Below are positions 53,895 to 63,408 of a stretch of DNA of 64,000 bases, piece after piece. The translations under genes and the position numbers were made by a program. Every line of letters begins with the position of its first letter. Position 1 is the first letter of the stretch. Source of the stretch: Bacillota bacterium. GTDB taxonomy: Bacteria; Bacillota; Clostridia; Acetivibrionales; DSM-1351. The stretch is taken from NCBI GenBank assembly GCA_023441625.1, contig JAEZOA010000060.1, positions 1 through 64,000 on the forward strand. The letters are read 5' to 3'. The notes below the pieces were generated by a model, which saw only the letters and a list, made by a program, of their open reading frames with translations, did not search any database and had not been told where the DNA came from.

Positions 53895-54704
53895 TTAATT
53901 ATGCATAGCTAATTGCTTTTCCTTTTTCTGCACTACTTGTTCCTTCTCTATGAGCGGCTTAAGCTTACATTTTGCTTTGCGTTTACTTAATATAAACGGT
54001 AAATACAAAATTATCCACAGCACACATCCCAATAAGAATGTAGGGATTAAGTATCCTGGACTCCCAAAATATTCCGCAAATAGTTCCATTGGAGACCCCA
54101 TAGCAGGATATCTTAAAAAGAAGTAATTCCCATCTGTTATATAGTTTACTGGTGTAATTAGTAGTGAAAATCCTATTAGCATTCCTATAACCTTTGGCAG
54201 TTTTCTGATGTCAGGTCTGAATCCCATGCTAAAAATTAAGAATATAGGAATAAAACAAATTATCCCATGTCCTAGCATTGAGAGTATATATATAAACGAA
54301 AATGATGGATAGTAAAAAACATCCGGAGTTAACAAGGCCATAAACGCTGGTGCCAAGCCCATTGCATATGAGTATTCCATCAACAGCTTATTCCTACTGA
54401 GGGCCATTATAGGAAGAATAAAACACATTAAACTACATAAATGCAAAGGAAGTGTATATCCAAGTGAAAACTTTCCAATACTAGTGTACCATAGCATTTG
54501 AGCTACTTCTATAAAAGGTAAAAGTAAGCTGATTAAGATAATTAATCTCCACTTCTTTTCTATCCTCTTTTCTTTAAATAGCAAAGTCAGTACAGTACAT
54601 ATACAAATTACTATGCTAACTGCTAATAAATGCTGTGCTGAAAATAGTGTATTATGTAATTCCTTTGGAATATTATCTATGTACGCAAAGAAGTATTCTG
54701 TCAT
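53895..54704 (-). CDS. TIGR02206/YwaF-type membrane protein
   Basis: The 269-aa protein has about seven membrane helices and the family patterns 'FSLGYTLPLHLCSLMCFILP' and 'GNYFFLRYPAMGSPMELF'. The function of this family is unknown. GGAGGAG precedes the ATG. Confidence 0.8.
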   Translation of the reverse strand: MTEYFFAYIDNIPKELHNTLFSAQHLLAVSIVICICTVLTLLFKEKRIEKKWRLIILISLLLPFIEVAQMLWYTSIGKFSLGYTLPLHLCSLMCFILPIMALSRNKLLMEYSYAMGLAPAFMALLTPDVFYYPSFSFIYILSMLGHGIICFIPIFLIFSMGFRPDIRKLPKVIGMLIGFSLLITPVNYITDGNYFFLRYPAMGSPMELFAEYFGSPGYLIPTFLLGCVLWIILYLPFILSKRKAKCKLKPLIEKEQVVQKKEKQLAMHN

Positions 54705-54911
54705 TGTAGCTCCTCCACAACCTTAATAAGTTGTACCACTAATTTATATTCCTAATATTTATATTTTATCCTTGATTTTTTAGTTATAAATTGTGATATT
54801 CAGATATCATCACCTTCATTTTAGCAATATTTGAGGAGTATCTCGCAAATGCTGGCAAGCAAAATGCATTTATTTCTTATATAATATTAATCAATTGATA
54901 AAATTTTCTTG

Positions 54912-54923
54912 ATTGATATCAAT
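54912..54923 (+). promoter_or_regulatory. ATTGATATCAAT palindrome before the MFS gene
   Basis: A perfect 12-base palindrome lies 40 bases before the transporter start. It may be an operator; in AT-rich DNA it may also be chance. Confidence 0.3.
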
Positions 54924-54963
54924 AACATCTAGCGGATAATACATACAAATGAGGGCAAAAGAT

Positions 54964-56295
54964 ATGGCTACTATCGATAATTTTACACCCCAGGAAATGA
55001 AAAAAAGTTTATTTTTAATTACAGCTGCCGTTATATTTGGCAAAATATTTTTTGTAATAACTCTTGGTGCACCCTTCACAGGATTTTTACGAGCCTTAGG
55101 TGCAAATGACTTATTATATAGTATCATTGCTGCCACTCCGTACCTGGGTGGTGTTTTTCAAATTTTTGCTTCCTATGCCTTAGAAAAGTCGGGTAAGCGA
55201 AAATTGATATTTCTTATTTCAGGTTATGTACATAGGCTCATATGGATACCAATTGTTTTAATACCACTGCTAATCCCACAAGAGAATAAAAATATTGCTC
55301 TTATATTAATTACCATGCTTATCGCTATTTATTCCATTGCAAATTCAATTGTAAATATAAGCTATAATTCATGGATGGGCGATATAGTACCAGAAAATGT
55401 AAAAGGAAGTTTTTTTGGTAAAAGAACGGCAATATCCGCAATAACAGGCATTATAGCCGGCGTAGTATCAGGAAAATATCTCGATAATATGCAATCCCTT
55501 TTAAGTTTCGCAATAGTTTTTGTGATAGCAGCTATTTTTGGTGCTTTAGATACCAGCTGCTTTATTGGTGTTAAGGACCCACCACTAAAATCTCTAGGAA
55601 ACAGTAGTTCCTTTATTTCAATGTTAACCGAACCCTTTAAGGATAAGAATTACTTAAAGCTAATAATATTTATTTCAAGTTGGAATTTTGGATTTAACTT
55701 TGCAATACCTTTTCTCAATATATATATGATTGAGCAGCTAAAAATAGGTTATTTCACCATATCAGTTTTCCAACAGCTGCTAGCTGGTATTACTACAGTT
55801 CTTTTTATTAATAAAATTGGACTACTCTCAGATAAATATGGAATTAAGCCAATAATTCGGTTATGCTGCTACTTTGTTTGTATATTGCCTCTGCTATGGT
55901 GTCTGGCTACACCAAACAGCTACATAATTGTTATGTCAATAAGCTTTCTTATCTCTGGACTTTTTCAGCAAGGAGTAATACTATTATCAAGCAATTTCTC
56001 CATATGGCTGGCACCTGCTAAAAACAGGTCCATGTTTTTAGCAAATTTTGCACTAATTACAACACTTTCAAGCGGAGTTGCATATATTTGTGCTGGAGCT
56101 TTTATGGAGAAGTCACCAGGCTTTATTTATAAAATTAATAATGCTTTATTTGGTAGTCAAGTATTAAGCAACTTTCACATTTTGTTTATTATTTCAACCA
56201 TTCTCATGATATGCTCAGTGGTTTTTGTACTTCCAATGGTGTATGATAAGGATGAAAAAAATTTCCATCTCTTTAGGAGACGGAATTCTCGTTAG
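54964..56295 (+). CDS. MFS transporter
   Basis: The 443-aa protein has about 12 membrane helices typical of the major facilitator superfamily, with a long cytosolic stretch mid-protein. It resembles the clostridial MFS group next to YwaF-type genes. Substrate unknown. The ATG at 54964 has GAGGG 8 bases upstream; the earlier in-frame ATG has none. Confidence 0.85.
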   Translation: MATIDNFTPQEMKKSLFLITAAVIFGKIFFVITLGAPFTGFLRALGANDLLYSIIAATPYLGGVFQIFASYALEKSGKRKLIFLISGYVHRLIWIPIVLIPLLIPQENKNIALILITMLIAIYSIANSIVNISYNSWMGDIVPENVKGSFFGKRTAISAITGIIAGVVSGKYLDNMQSLLSFAIVFVIAAIFGALDTSCFIGVKDPPLKSLGNSSSFISMLTEPFKDKNYLKLIIFISSWNFGFNFAIPFLNIYMIEQLKIGYFTISVFQQLLAGITTVLFINKIGLLSDKYGIKPIIRLCCYFVCILPLLWCLATPNSYIIVMSISFLISGLFQQGVILLSSNFSIWLAPAKNRSMFLANFALITTLSSGVAYICAGAFMEKSPGFIYKINNALFGSQVLSNFHILFIISTILMICSVVFVLPMVYDKDEKNFHLFRRRNSR

Positions 56296-56304
56296 TGTCT
56301 ATAT

Positions 56305-57078
56305 TTACCTATCAAAAATTAACGACTTAAATATTGCAAGATATTCTCTTAAAAAAACATTGGGATATATATACCAAGGTGTAGCTGAGCTAATACTATA
56401 GGGTTCAAGTCCAACCCTTTTGGCAAGAAGCTTAGACCTGAACATGTGAAAATCATTTGTTATTATTATTACTTTTTCTAGCTTTTCCCCAAAGGTTTTT
56501 TCATATAATTCTTTTGAATAAATCATATTTTCATATGTACTGGTGGATTTCTCTTCTTTAATTATCATGCTCTCTGGAATACCATGACTAACTAAATATC
56601 GTTTCATACCCTCTGCCTCAGTAATGGTCTCACCATTGCCTTGTCCCCCAGATACTATAGCCCTTGTATCAGGATTTCTATTTAAATATTCTATAGCATA
56701 GTTCAAGCGTTCTATTAAAACAGCCGTTGGCTTATCCTCTTTTAATCCAGCTCCTAGAACTATTATACTGTCAACCCTCTCATTTTGTTCCGAAATAGCT
56801 GAGGTAAGAATTACAGTTATCACTACAGCAAATGAAATTAGCCATACTGTAAAGAGCCCAAGAATCACTTTTCCAACCTTATTATAAGATTTCTTGTTGT
56901 TTTTATATAGTTGTGTTTTTGTAAATAATATCCCTAATATTATACCCGTTCCACAAATAGCTGGGAGCAGGATACCCACATCCTTACCACCACTTGTGCT
57001 TGATATGAAAATTGTATCAAGTATACCTATCAAACCTAATACAAATAGTACTATTTGAACAAGCCTTCCTTGTTTCAC
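56305..57078 (-). CDS. YdcF/ElyC-type DUF218 membrane protein
   Basis: The 257-aa protein has three N-terminal membrane helices and then a DUF218 domain: 'DSIIVLGAGLKEDKPTAVLIERL' (in part), 'AIVSGGQGNGETITEAEGMKRYL' and 'VIIITNDFHMFRS'. Some relatives affect envelope carbohydrate metabolism. The start is a GTG. It is the last gene of a close run of minus-strand envelope genes. Confidence 0.85.
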   Translation of the reverse strand: MKQGRLVQIVLFVLGLIGILDTIFISSTSGGKDVGILLPAICGTGIILGILFTKTQLYKNNKKSYNKVGKVILGLFTVWLISFAVVITVILTSAISEQNERVDSIIVLGAGLKEDKPTAVLIERLNYAIEYLNRNPDTRAIVSGGQGNGETITEAEGMKRYLVSHGIPESMIIKEEKSTSTYENMIYSKELYEKTFGEKLEKVIIITNDFHMFRSKLLAKRVGLEPYSISSATPWYIYPNVFLREYLAIFKSLIFDR

Positions 57079-57105
57079 ATCTCCACCTGCCTTTTAACTT
57101 ATTCA

Positions 57106-57732
57106 TTAAAAGTCTAAATACTTGCTCTCTTTATCCGACTCAGTAAAGATATATTTTTTTCCATCCTCGGTTTTGCTAAAGGTTCCATTAAAATTAAAAT
57201 GATCTGCTACCACACCAGCTACGCCATCTACAGTGACTTCCATTTTTTCAATATCGGGAATATTCAGTATGGTCATAGCCAAAATATTTGTATTAGTAAT
57301 ACCGCCAGCACTTCCATTATTAAAGCTAAGTGCTACTTCCTTTGGTAAATCTACTGTAATAGCCTTGCCATTTATTATTGCATTATTTATGCGTAAGTTT
57401 GTTGATTCTAGTACTTTATTAATAGCTGATGTCTTATCCTCTTGAAATAATTTCTTGTCAACTGTTACTGTGCGTATTTCTTTAACATTATCATAATCAT
57501 CAGCATCAAAAAAGTATAGCTTTAACTCAATACTTTCTGGCACCTCACTTTGTTCACTTGCGCTTTGGGAGGCACTTGCTGTGGAAGCTGCAGACTGACT
57601 TATATTTGTAGGAGATACTGGTTTATCATTATTCTTATATACTGTTGTTGCATATATGAGCAACGCCACTAGAATAACAATAAATATGAGTAGTATTCCA
57701 ACAAGAACCTTTAATTTGTTTTTGTTTGTCAT
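57106..57732 (-). CDS. GerMN-domain protein, membrane-anchored
   Basis: The 208-aa protein has one N-terminal membrane helix (about 9-29), a Ser/Ala-rich linker and a GerMN domain ('LKLYFFDADDYDNVKEIRTV', 'INNAIINGKAITVDLPKEVA', 'VDGVAGVVADHF'). GerMN domains occur in spore germination protein GerM and in envelope proteins. The ATG at 57732 follows GGAGGG. Confidence 0.78.
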   Translation of the reverse strand: MTNKNKLKVLVGILLIFIVILVALLIYATTVYKNNDKPVSPTNISQSAASTASASQSASEQSEVPESIELKLYFFDADDYDNVKEIRTVTVDKKLFQEDKTSAINKVLESTNLRINNAIINGKAITVDLPKEVALSFNNGSAGGITNTNILAMTILNIPDIEKMEVTVDGVAGVVADHFNFNGTFSKTEDGKKYIFTESDKESKYLDF

Positions 57733-57836
57733 ATTCCCTCCATGGACCATTAAGTATGGCCGCAAAATTAATAATATATCTGTAACCACAATACATATCT
57801 ATATTATACTATACAAAAGGCTTATTTTGACATTAG

Positions 57837-58586
57837 TTATACTATTGTAACAAAAGCTTTAAAATAGACTTTATCATTTGTTTCGTTAACCCCTTCAATA
57901 TATATACAGCCGACCTTTAGTTCAGAGATATCCCTGTAGAAAATAATTGTATCCCCTGCAACCGCTTCGCTAATATAGCTCACTTGAATTGATTCAACTC
58001 CATATTTGCCATGCTGCTCCAATGAAAAACAATCCATAATATAATCAATATATTTCGAATTGTTTAAATGTCCATTAATATCTATATCACTATAGCCAAT
58101 ACGCTTCTTATATACTATTTCAAGCTCCCCTCTTGGTTTAAGCTTACTCATACGTTGATTAATAGCTTTCTCCTGTAAAAATGGAGGATTATTGTACTCA
58201 ATCAACTCAGTTTTTTTAATTTCTCTTTCTTCTAAGCTCATAATAACCCAACTAGATATTGCCCTAACTAAAACCTTACCCTCTGAATCTTTAACAAGAA
58301 AATTCCTTTCAAACTCCAGTTTCTTTGGCTCATTTGGCCAGGTTTCTATTAAAATATCCTCTTTCCATTCCGGCATCCGTTCAACCATAACCAGTATACG
58401 AACAATAACCCAAGCAACACCATACTTTTTACTTATGTCATTAATACCTATTCCTAAGCTTTCCGAATGTAAACTAGCAACATCCTGAAGGTAATTAAAT
58501 AAAGAGCTTAGCTTAAGTTTCTTGTAATAGTCAGAGTCTCCGTAATCCACATGATATTGTTTACTAAACACTGATAGTGCTCCCAT
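57837..58586 (-). CDS. Acyl-ACP thioesterase
   Basis: The 249-aa protein has tandem hot-dog folds with 'DYGDSDYYKKLKLSSLFNYLQD' (in part), 'LVRAISSWVIMSLEEREI', and the second-domain active-site pattern DINGHLNNSKYIDYIMD. It releases fatty acids from acyl carrier protein (FatA/FatB-like). AGGAGG precedes the ATG at 58586. Twelve bases separate it from lepB. Confidence 0.9.
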   Translation of the reverse strand: MGALSVFSKQYHVDYGDSDYYKKLKLSSLFNYLQDVASLHSESLGIGINDISKKYGVAWVIVRILVMVERMPEWKEDILIETWPNEPKKLEFERNFLVKDSEGKVLVRAISSWVIMSLEEREIKKTELIEYNNPPFLQEKAINQRMSKLKPRGELEIVYKKRIGYSDIDINGHLNNSKYIDYIMDCFSLEQHGKYGVESIQVSYISEAVAGDTIIFYRDISELKVGCIYIEGVNETNDKVYFKAFVTIV

Positions 58587-58597
58587 AACCATACCTC

Positions 58598-59176
58598 CTA
58601 AAACCCTAGCTTAAATAAATACTTTCCAATAACATGGTCAATAGGAACAGAGCCTATATCTCTGCTATCTCTACTCCAATTTCTATTGTCACCCATAACA
58701 AATACACTGTTTTCAGGAACAGTTATCTGTTCATTTGATTCATAATTCATTTCCTCTTTTATATATGTTTCTTCTAAAGCCTCACCATTTCTATAAACCT
58801 TATTTTCTTTAAATTCTAGTACGTCTCCAGCTTTACCAATAACTCTTTTAACCCAAAATATTTCCTCTAATTCCTCCTCCTTTTTGAACTTAGAAAAAAG
58901 GATACTATATTTTATTGGGTCAGTTACATTATCCAGAAATGTCCTCTCACGCTCTACCCTGCTATCAATTATAACTATATCCCCATAGTCAGGACTACTA
59001 TGAAATATATTTTGAGTTTTGTTTATTATTATTTTATCTTTATCCTGCAAAGTATTTTCCATTGATGGCCCATCTACACTTGTAGGCTGAAACAAAAAAA
59101 TAATAACTAATAATGCTACAACTACCGATACTACAATTGTTCCAATCCAACTAAATACTTCTTTTAAAATTTTCAT
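58598..59176 (-). CDS. lepB: Signal peptidase I
   Basis: The 192-aa type I signal peptidase has one N-terminal membrane helix, the serine nucleophile in DGPSMENTL, the lysine base in 'WVKRVIGKAGD' and the GDNRNWSRDSR box. It cleaves leader peptides outside the membrane. GAGGGG precedes the ATG. Confidence 0.95.
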   Translation of the reverse strand: MKILKEVFSWIGTIVVSVVVALLVIIFLFQPTSVDGPSMENTLQDKDKIIINKTQNIFHSSPDYGDIVIIDSRVERERTFLDNVTDPIKYSILFSKFKKEEELEEIFWVKRVIGKAGDVLEFKENKVYRNGEALEETYIKEEMNYESNEQITVPENSVFVMGDNRNWSRDSRDIGSVPIDHVIGKYLFKLGF

Positions 59177-59223
59177 TATTTATTTAAGTCCCCTCTGTTT
59201 ATATCTGCAAACTTAAGTCTTCT

Positions 59224-61041
59224 TTATTTAACCTTAATCCCAAAGATCTTTTGGGCATAGCTCCCTACTACAATGGTGTCGTTATATATTGCAGGTGAAG
59301 ACTCAACATTTAGCCCTAGTGATATGGAGTCTAAGATATTCCCTGTCATAGGATCTACAAGGTGCATTAATCCAGCGTAATCACTATAAACCATATAAGT
59401 CTTGCCATCAGAGCTTTTAAAATCAACAGGCGAACACCAGCTGTAAGCTGCAAGCTTCTTCTTCCAAATCTCCTGTCCTGTTTTTTTATCTAGTGCAACC
59501 ATAGTACCATCAGTATTTGAACCTGTAAATGCTATATTGAAAATTACCATATTGCTTATATCATCTTTTCCTAAAACAGGAGTACCAAGTGCACCACCAT
59601 TTATATAGTAATTATATACACATTGATAATCCTTTTGCCAAATTACTTCGCCTGTAAGGGCGTTAAATTTCCTAATATTGCAATCAGCATACTTATTTTT
59701 CCCGCCATCTCCACGCTTATCTACCTGATTTGCTGTATAAAGGAATACTCCTTCGTCGGTTTCTTCTATTACAGTAGTAGCATCCGTGTCATCCCCAGTA
59801 TCATAAATCCAAACCGGCTTCATAGTATTTAAATCAAGGCATTGCATTGTACCGCCATTATCATTAAAATACATAAAATTCTTGTATATTGCAGGTGAGT
59901 TTTCTATACCCTGTTCATCATTGTATGGGCTTCTATAACGATATTTAGTTATTTGAGGTGCCATTGTAAGAGTTCCTGCATTTTTATCAAACTTTGTATT
60001 AAGCTTTACTTTATATACCAGGCCATTCTCACCGCAGTTTAGAAGAGTATCTGTAGTTTTATCCAATAGCGCAGAGCTGTCATTTGCTCCCCAACCTCTA
60101 AAAGCCACCTCATCTCTCCCATATAAGGAGTATATTTCTTTTTGGTCAATCAAGCTGATAAACCTATACTTATATTCAGCAAACTTCCCATTGTCTTCAT
60201 TTATACCCATCCCTGTATATAGTATTGGATATCCCCTTGGGTCCACCATTGCTGTTCCCTTTATAGGATACCCGATTTCTATTTTGTTTCTTGTTGGTTT
60301 ACCAGTTTCAAGATCAAGAAAATAAATATTACCATCAAGAGCTGGATATATTACCTCAACTAAGTCCTTAGACTTCATTTCAGCATTTATATTCATAAGC
60401 TTTCTAGCATCCTCAGACCAATGAACTAAAAGTGGCTGTCCTGTCCAACCAGTTCCGGGCCATTTGCTTCCATGTGCTGAAATAGCTCCAAGCCCTGTTT
60501 TTTCCCAAACTATTTCAAGCTTCTTTTGGCTAACTGTTCGCGTACCAAATGAAGCATTATCTCTATAGTTGTTTCCTCTAAAAGCAGTTACACCTTCAAG
60601 CTCTGAGTATTCGTCAGAAGCACCAAACTCAATTTTATCTTTTTTCTTAATAGCATAATCAGTTATTGGCGTGTTATTTCTAAATATCCATGACTTCATA
60701 TTAGTCCCATTTGGAAGCAGGTTATCAAGTGCATATTCCAAGAACGCCTTTGCACCATCAAAGGTAGAGTCTTCACTCCAGGAAGTCTTTAGCTTTTCTG
60801 GATCTGTTAACTCTGCAGGCATGGGATCTGCTACAGGCTCTGGCTCTGGCTCCTGTTCTATTTCTTCTGACTCTTGTGTGGACGTTGAAACAATAATAGA
60901 GTCCGGGATATGAATATATTCATCAGAATTCAGCTTCTTTTCATATGCGAACCATACTCCTGCTGCTATCAAGGCCAATATTAAAATTGCTAAGATTACT
61001 TTTAACTTATTTGTTGCTCTTCTTTTGTATCTTCTTCTCAT
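59224..61041 (-). CDS. Membrane-anchored PQQ-like beta-propeller protein (paralogue 1)
   Basis: The 605-aa protein has a positively charged start (MRRRYKRR), one membrane helix (about 14-32), an acidic Pro/Glu-rich linker and then a propeller built of PQQ/quinoprotein-like blades, with lines such as 'EGVTAFRGNNYRDN', 'GGTMQCLDLNTMKPVWIYDTGDDTD' (in part) and 'GTPVLGKDDISNMVIF'. It is about 60% identical by eye to the next gene upstream. The ATG at 61041 has GGGG 5 bases upstream inside a conserved stem. Function unknown; perhaps a cell-surface sensor or assembly factor. Confidence 0.82.
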   Translation of the reverse strand: MRRRYKRRATNKLKVILAILILALIAAGVWFAYEKKLNSDEYIHIPDSIIVSTSTQESEEIEQEPEPEPVADPMPAELTDPEKLKTSWSEDSTFDGAKAFLEYALDNLLPNGTNMKSWIFRNNTPITDYAIKKKDKIEFGASDEYSELEGVTAFRGNNYRDNASFGTRTVSQKKLEIVWEKTGLGAISAHGSKWPGTGWTGQPLLVHWSEDARKLMNINAEMKSKDLVEVIYPALDGNIYFLDLETGKPTRNKIEIGYPIKGTAMVDPRGYPILYTGMGINEDNGKFAEYKYRFISLIDQKEIYSLYGRDEVAFRGWGANDSSALLDKTTDTLLNCGENGLVYKVKLNTKFDKNAGTLTMAPQITKYRYRSPYNDEQGIENSPAIYKNFMYFNDNGGTMQCLDLNTMKPVWIYDTGDDTDATTVIEETDEGVFLYTANQVDKRGDGGKNKYADCNIRKFNALTGEVIWQKDYQCVYNYYINGGALGTPVLGKDDISNMVIFNIAFTGSNTDGTMVALDKKTGQEIWKKKLAAYSWCSPVDFKSSDGKTYMVYSDYAGLMHLVDPMTGNILDSISLGLNVESSPAIYNDTIVVGSYAQKIFGIKVK

Positions 61042-61042
61042 A

Positions 61043-61163
61043 AAATCCCCATGCCCAGCATTTCGCATAAGAACATAAACAACGCAAGTTGGCAAACCAA
61101 CATTGCTTATGTTAAGGAAATGTGTATTTCCTTGACATAAATGGCATGGGCTCGGTACCTCCT
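61043..61163 (-). promoter_or_regulatory. Leader stem element shared with 63.33 kb
   Basis: On the minus strand AGGAGG-TACCGAG-CCCATGCC is followed downstream by GGCATGGG-GATTTT-ATG; CCCATGCC and GGCATGGG pair perfectly (8 bp). The 3' arm carries the ribosome site of the propeller gene. The loop is filled by palindromic element copy 5. A near-identical arrangement is at 63328-63397. Confidence 0.65.
61073..61141. repeat. Palindromic intergenic element, copy 5, with flanking direct repeats
   Basis: The 26-base core (61081-61106) is joined to a second hairpin, AAGGAAAT-GTGT-ATTTCCTT (61114-61133). The 55-base block is flanked by ACATAAA on both sides (61073-61079 and 61135-61141), as if it had been inserted with a 7-base target duplication. 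Confidence 0.7.
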
Positions 61164-61204
61164 GATCTATTTTAATTTTTTTCAAACTTTTAGTTTCTTA
61201 ACAC

Positions 61205-63040
61205 TTACTTTATTTTAACACCATATATTTTTTTTGCATAAGTTCCTACCACTATCATATCATTATAAATTGATGGTGAAGCTTCAACATTTCCACCTAC
61301 AAAGATTTTATCCAAATCTTCTCCTGTTTTTGGGTCAATCAAATGCATATCTCCTGCAAAGTCACATAAGATTAGGTATGTCTTCCCGTCATCAGACATA
61401 AAATCTACAGGTGAACTCCAGCTATATGCCTCAAGATGTCTCTTCCACACCTCTTCACCGGTCTTCTTATCTATGGCAACTAGAGTACCGTCATTAGTGG
61501 TACCTGTTAATGCAACGTTAAAAATTACAATATCACTTATATCATTCTTGCCAATTACCGGAGTCGCTAATGCTCCGCCATTTATATAATTCTGATAAGC
61601 ACAGGAATAATCCCTTAGCCATACAAGTTCACCAGTAAGGGCATTAATTTTGCGAATATTACAATTTGCTCTTGATCCTGCCTTGCCCCTCTTGTCAATT
61701 TCATTTGCAGTATACAGAAATACCCCATCCTCTGTTTCTTCTATAGTAATGGTACTATCTGTATCATCACCCGAATTATATATCCAAACAGGCTCAAGTG
61801 TATTTATATCCAAACACTGAATAGTTCCACCATTATCAGCAAAATACATCAGGTTTCTATAAAATGCTGGTGAATTTTCAATTCCCTGCTCAGCACTATA
61901 GCTACTCTTATAACGATACTTGGTAACAGTTGGGTTTATTGAAATTGTACCGGCTGTCTTATCAAATTTAGTATTAAGCTTGGCCTTGTACACCAAGCCA
62001 TTCTCACCACAATTGATAAGTGTATCTGTATATCTGTTAATAAGTGCAGAAGAATCATTTGCGCCCCATGACCTAAAAGCAACTGGATCTTTACCAGAGA
62101 AAGAAAATATCTCCTTCTGATTTATCAAGTCAAATATCCTATATTTAAACGAACCTGTTTTACCGTTATTTTCGTTCAAGCCCATTCCAGTATAAAACAA
62201 AGGATATCCTCTAGGGTCAACCATTCCTGTACCTTTAACAGTAAAACCAATATTCATCTTTGGTCTTGAAGATTTACCTGTCTCTAAGTCAAGGAAATAC
62301 ACATTTCCATCAAATACTGGATAAATAACCTCAACAAGATCTTTCGTTTTTAAATCCTCGTTTATATTCATTATTTTCCTAACTTCTTCAGACCAGTGAA
62401 CAAGAAGAGGCTGTCCAGTCCAACCAGCACCCGGCCAATAACTACCCACCCCAGAAACAGCACCAATTTCGTGTGTCCATACAATCTCTAACGTCTTTTC
62501 ATTAACACTACTGGTTCCCCATGAGGGAGCAGTTCTATAATTATTCCCTCTAAAGGTAGTTACCCCCTCAAGCTCTGAATACATATCTGGTGAACCAAAG
62601 GCAATATTGTATGAAGGCTTGTAATCTTTAGTCGTTTTGTTATCTACAAGCTGCCAGTACTGAATATTACCACCATCCTTAAATGACTTCTTTGTTGCAC
62701 CATTATTTAAAATAGCTTTTGATAAAAAGCTCGCAGGATTATTCCATGAAATAAGCAGTTCATCTGGATTTGTGCTCTCAGCTGGTTCTTTGTCTGGTTC
62801 CTTGTCTGGTTGTGTAGTTTGTGTAGCTTGAGACTCAGACGCTGTAGCTTTAGACGGTGTGGATATATCCGAAGAATTATTCCCAGTTGTAGTTGTTGTA
62901 GGTGTTCCCATGTCTATATTACTCCAAGGTATCTTATCAAAATATATAAGGACCATAGCTACTAATACTAATACCAAAACACTTAAAAGGACTATCAATA
63001 CTGGTAGCAAATTATTTTTCTTTGTTTTTCTATTCTTCAT
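61205..63040 (-). CDS. Membrane-anchored PQQ-like beta-propeller protein (paralogue 2)
   Basis: The 611-aa protein has an N-terminal membrane helix (about 12-33), a Thr/Ser-rich linker with 'EPDKEPDKEP' type repeats and the same blade sequences as its neighbour ('EGVTTFRGNNYRTAPSWGTS', 'IQCLDINTLEPVWIYNSGDD'). The two genes look like a tandem duplication whose linkers have diverged. GGAGG precedes the ATG. 63041-63325 upstream contains only AT-rich DNA and the TTTGAGC-ag-GCTCAAA palindrome at 63291-63306. Confidence 0.84.
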   Translation of the reverse strand: MKNRKTKKNNLLPVLIVLLSVLVLVLVAMVLIYFDKIPWSNIDMGTPTTTTTGNNSSDISTPSKATASESQATQTTQPDKEPDKEPAESTNPDELLISWNNPASFLSKAILNNGATKKSFKDGGNIQYWQLVDNKTTKDYKPSYNIAFGSPDMYSELEGVTTFRGNNYRTAPSWGTSSVNEKTLEIVWTHEIGAVSGVGSYWPGAGWTGQPLLVHWSEEVRKIMNINEDLKTKDLVEVIYPVFDGNVYFLDLETGKSSRPKMNIGFTVKGTGMVDPRGYPLFYTGMGLNENNGKTGSFKYRIFDLINQKEIFSFSGKDPVAFRSWGANDSSALINRYTDTLINCGENGLVYKAKLNTKFDKTAGTISINPTVTKYRYKSSYSAEQGIENSPAFYRNLMYFADNGGTIQCLDINTLEPVWIYNSGDDTDSTITIEETEDGVFLYTANEIDKRGKAGSRANCNIRKINALTGELVWLRDYSCAYQNYINGGALATPVIGKNDISDIVIFNVALTGTTNDGTLVAIDKKTGEEVWKRHLEAYSWSSPVDFMSDDGKTYLILCDFAGDMHLIDPKTGEDLDKIFVGGNVEASPSIYNDMIVVGTYAKKIYGVKIK

Positions 63041-63327
63041 TTAATCCTCCATGCTATAATGTGCCAAGTATAAATACTATATCGGTCACACAAAAAGTAT
63101 TAAGAAATATCTATATTACTATTTTTTTCCAAAATGGTATTTTGTAATAAACCATCTATCTATTATATCAGAATAGGTAATATATTTGTATTGTATTTAA
63201 TTTAATTTAGTATAATACTTTAATTATTGGAAAATAATAAAATATAACAAATAAGAATCTTGAACAATAAAATTCAATATTTATAGCTAATTTGAGCAGG
63301 CTCAAAGAACTAAAATAAATTATAAAG

Positions 63328-63397
63328 AGGAGGACCGAGCCCATGCAAGTACTTTATTGGAGTTTTGTTCAAAATGCGGGGCATGGGCATTATTATG
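63328..63397 (+). promoter_or_regulatory. Leader stem element shared with 61.04 kb
   Basis: GAGGAGG-ACCGA-GCCCATGC is followed after 33 bases by GCATGGGC-ATTATT-ATG; the two arms GCCCATGC (63340-63347) and GCATGGGC (63381-63388) pair perfectly. One start codon lies inside each arm. Confidence 0.6.
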
Positions 63398-63408
63398 GGA
63401 AAGAATAA
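63343..63408 (+). CDS. Possible 21-aa leader peptide
   Basis: A frame MQVLYWSFVQNAGHGHYYGK-E runs 21 codons from an ATG placed 9 bases after AGAGGAGG, the best ribosome site in the region. It overlaps the next small frame. No family is recognised. Confidence 0.4.
   Translation: MQVLYWSFVQNAGHGHYYGKE

Noticed and set aside
54841..54866. A sixth copy of the palindromic element (ATGCTGGCAAGC)
   Set aside because: Only about 12 bases resemble the core and the second arm is missing.
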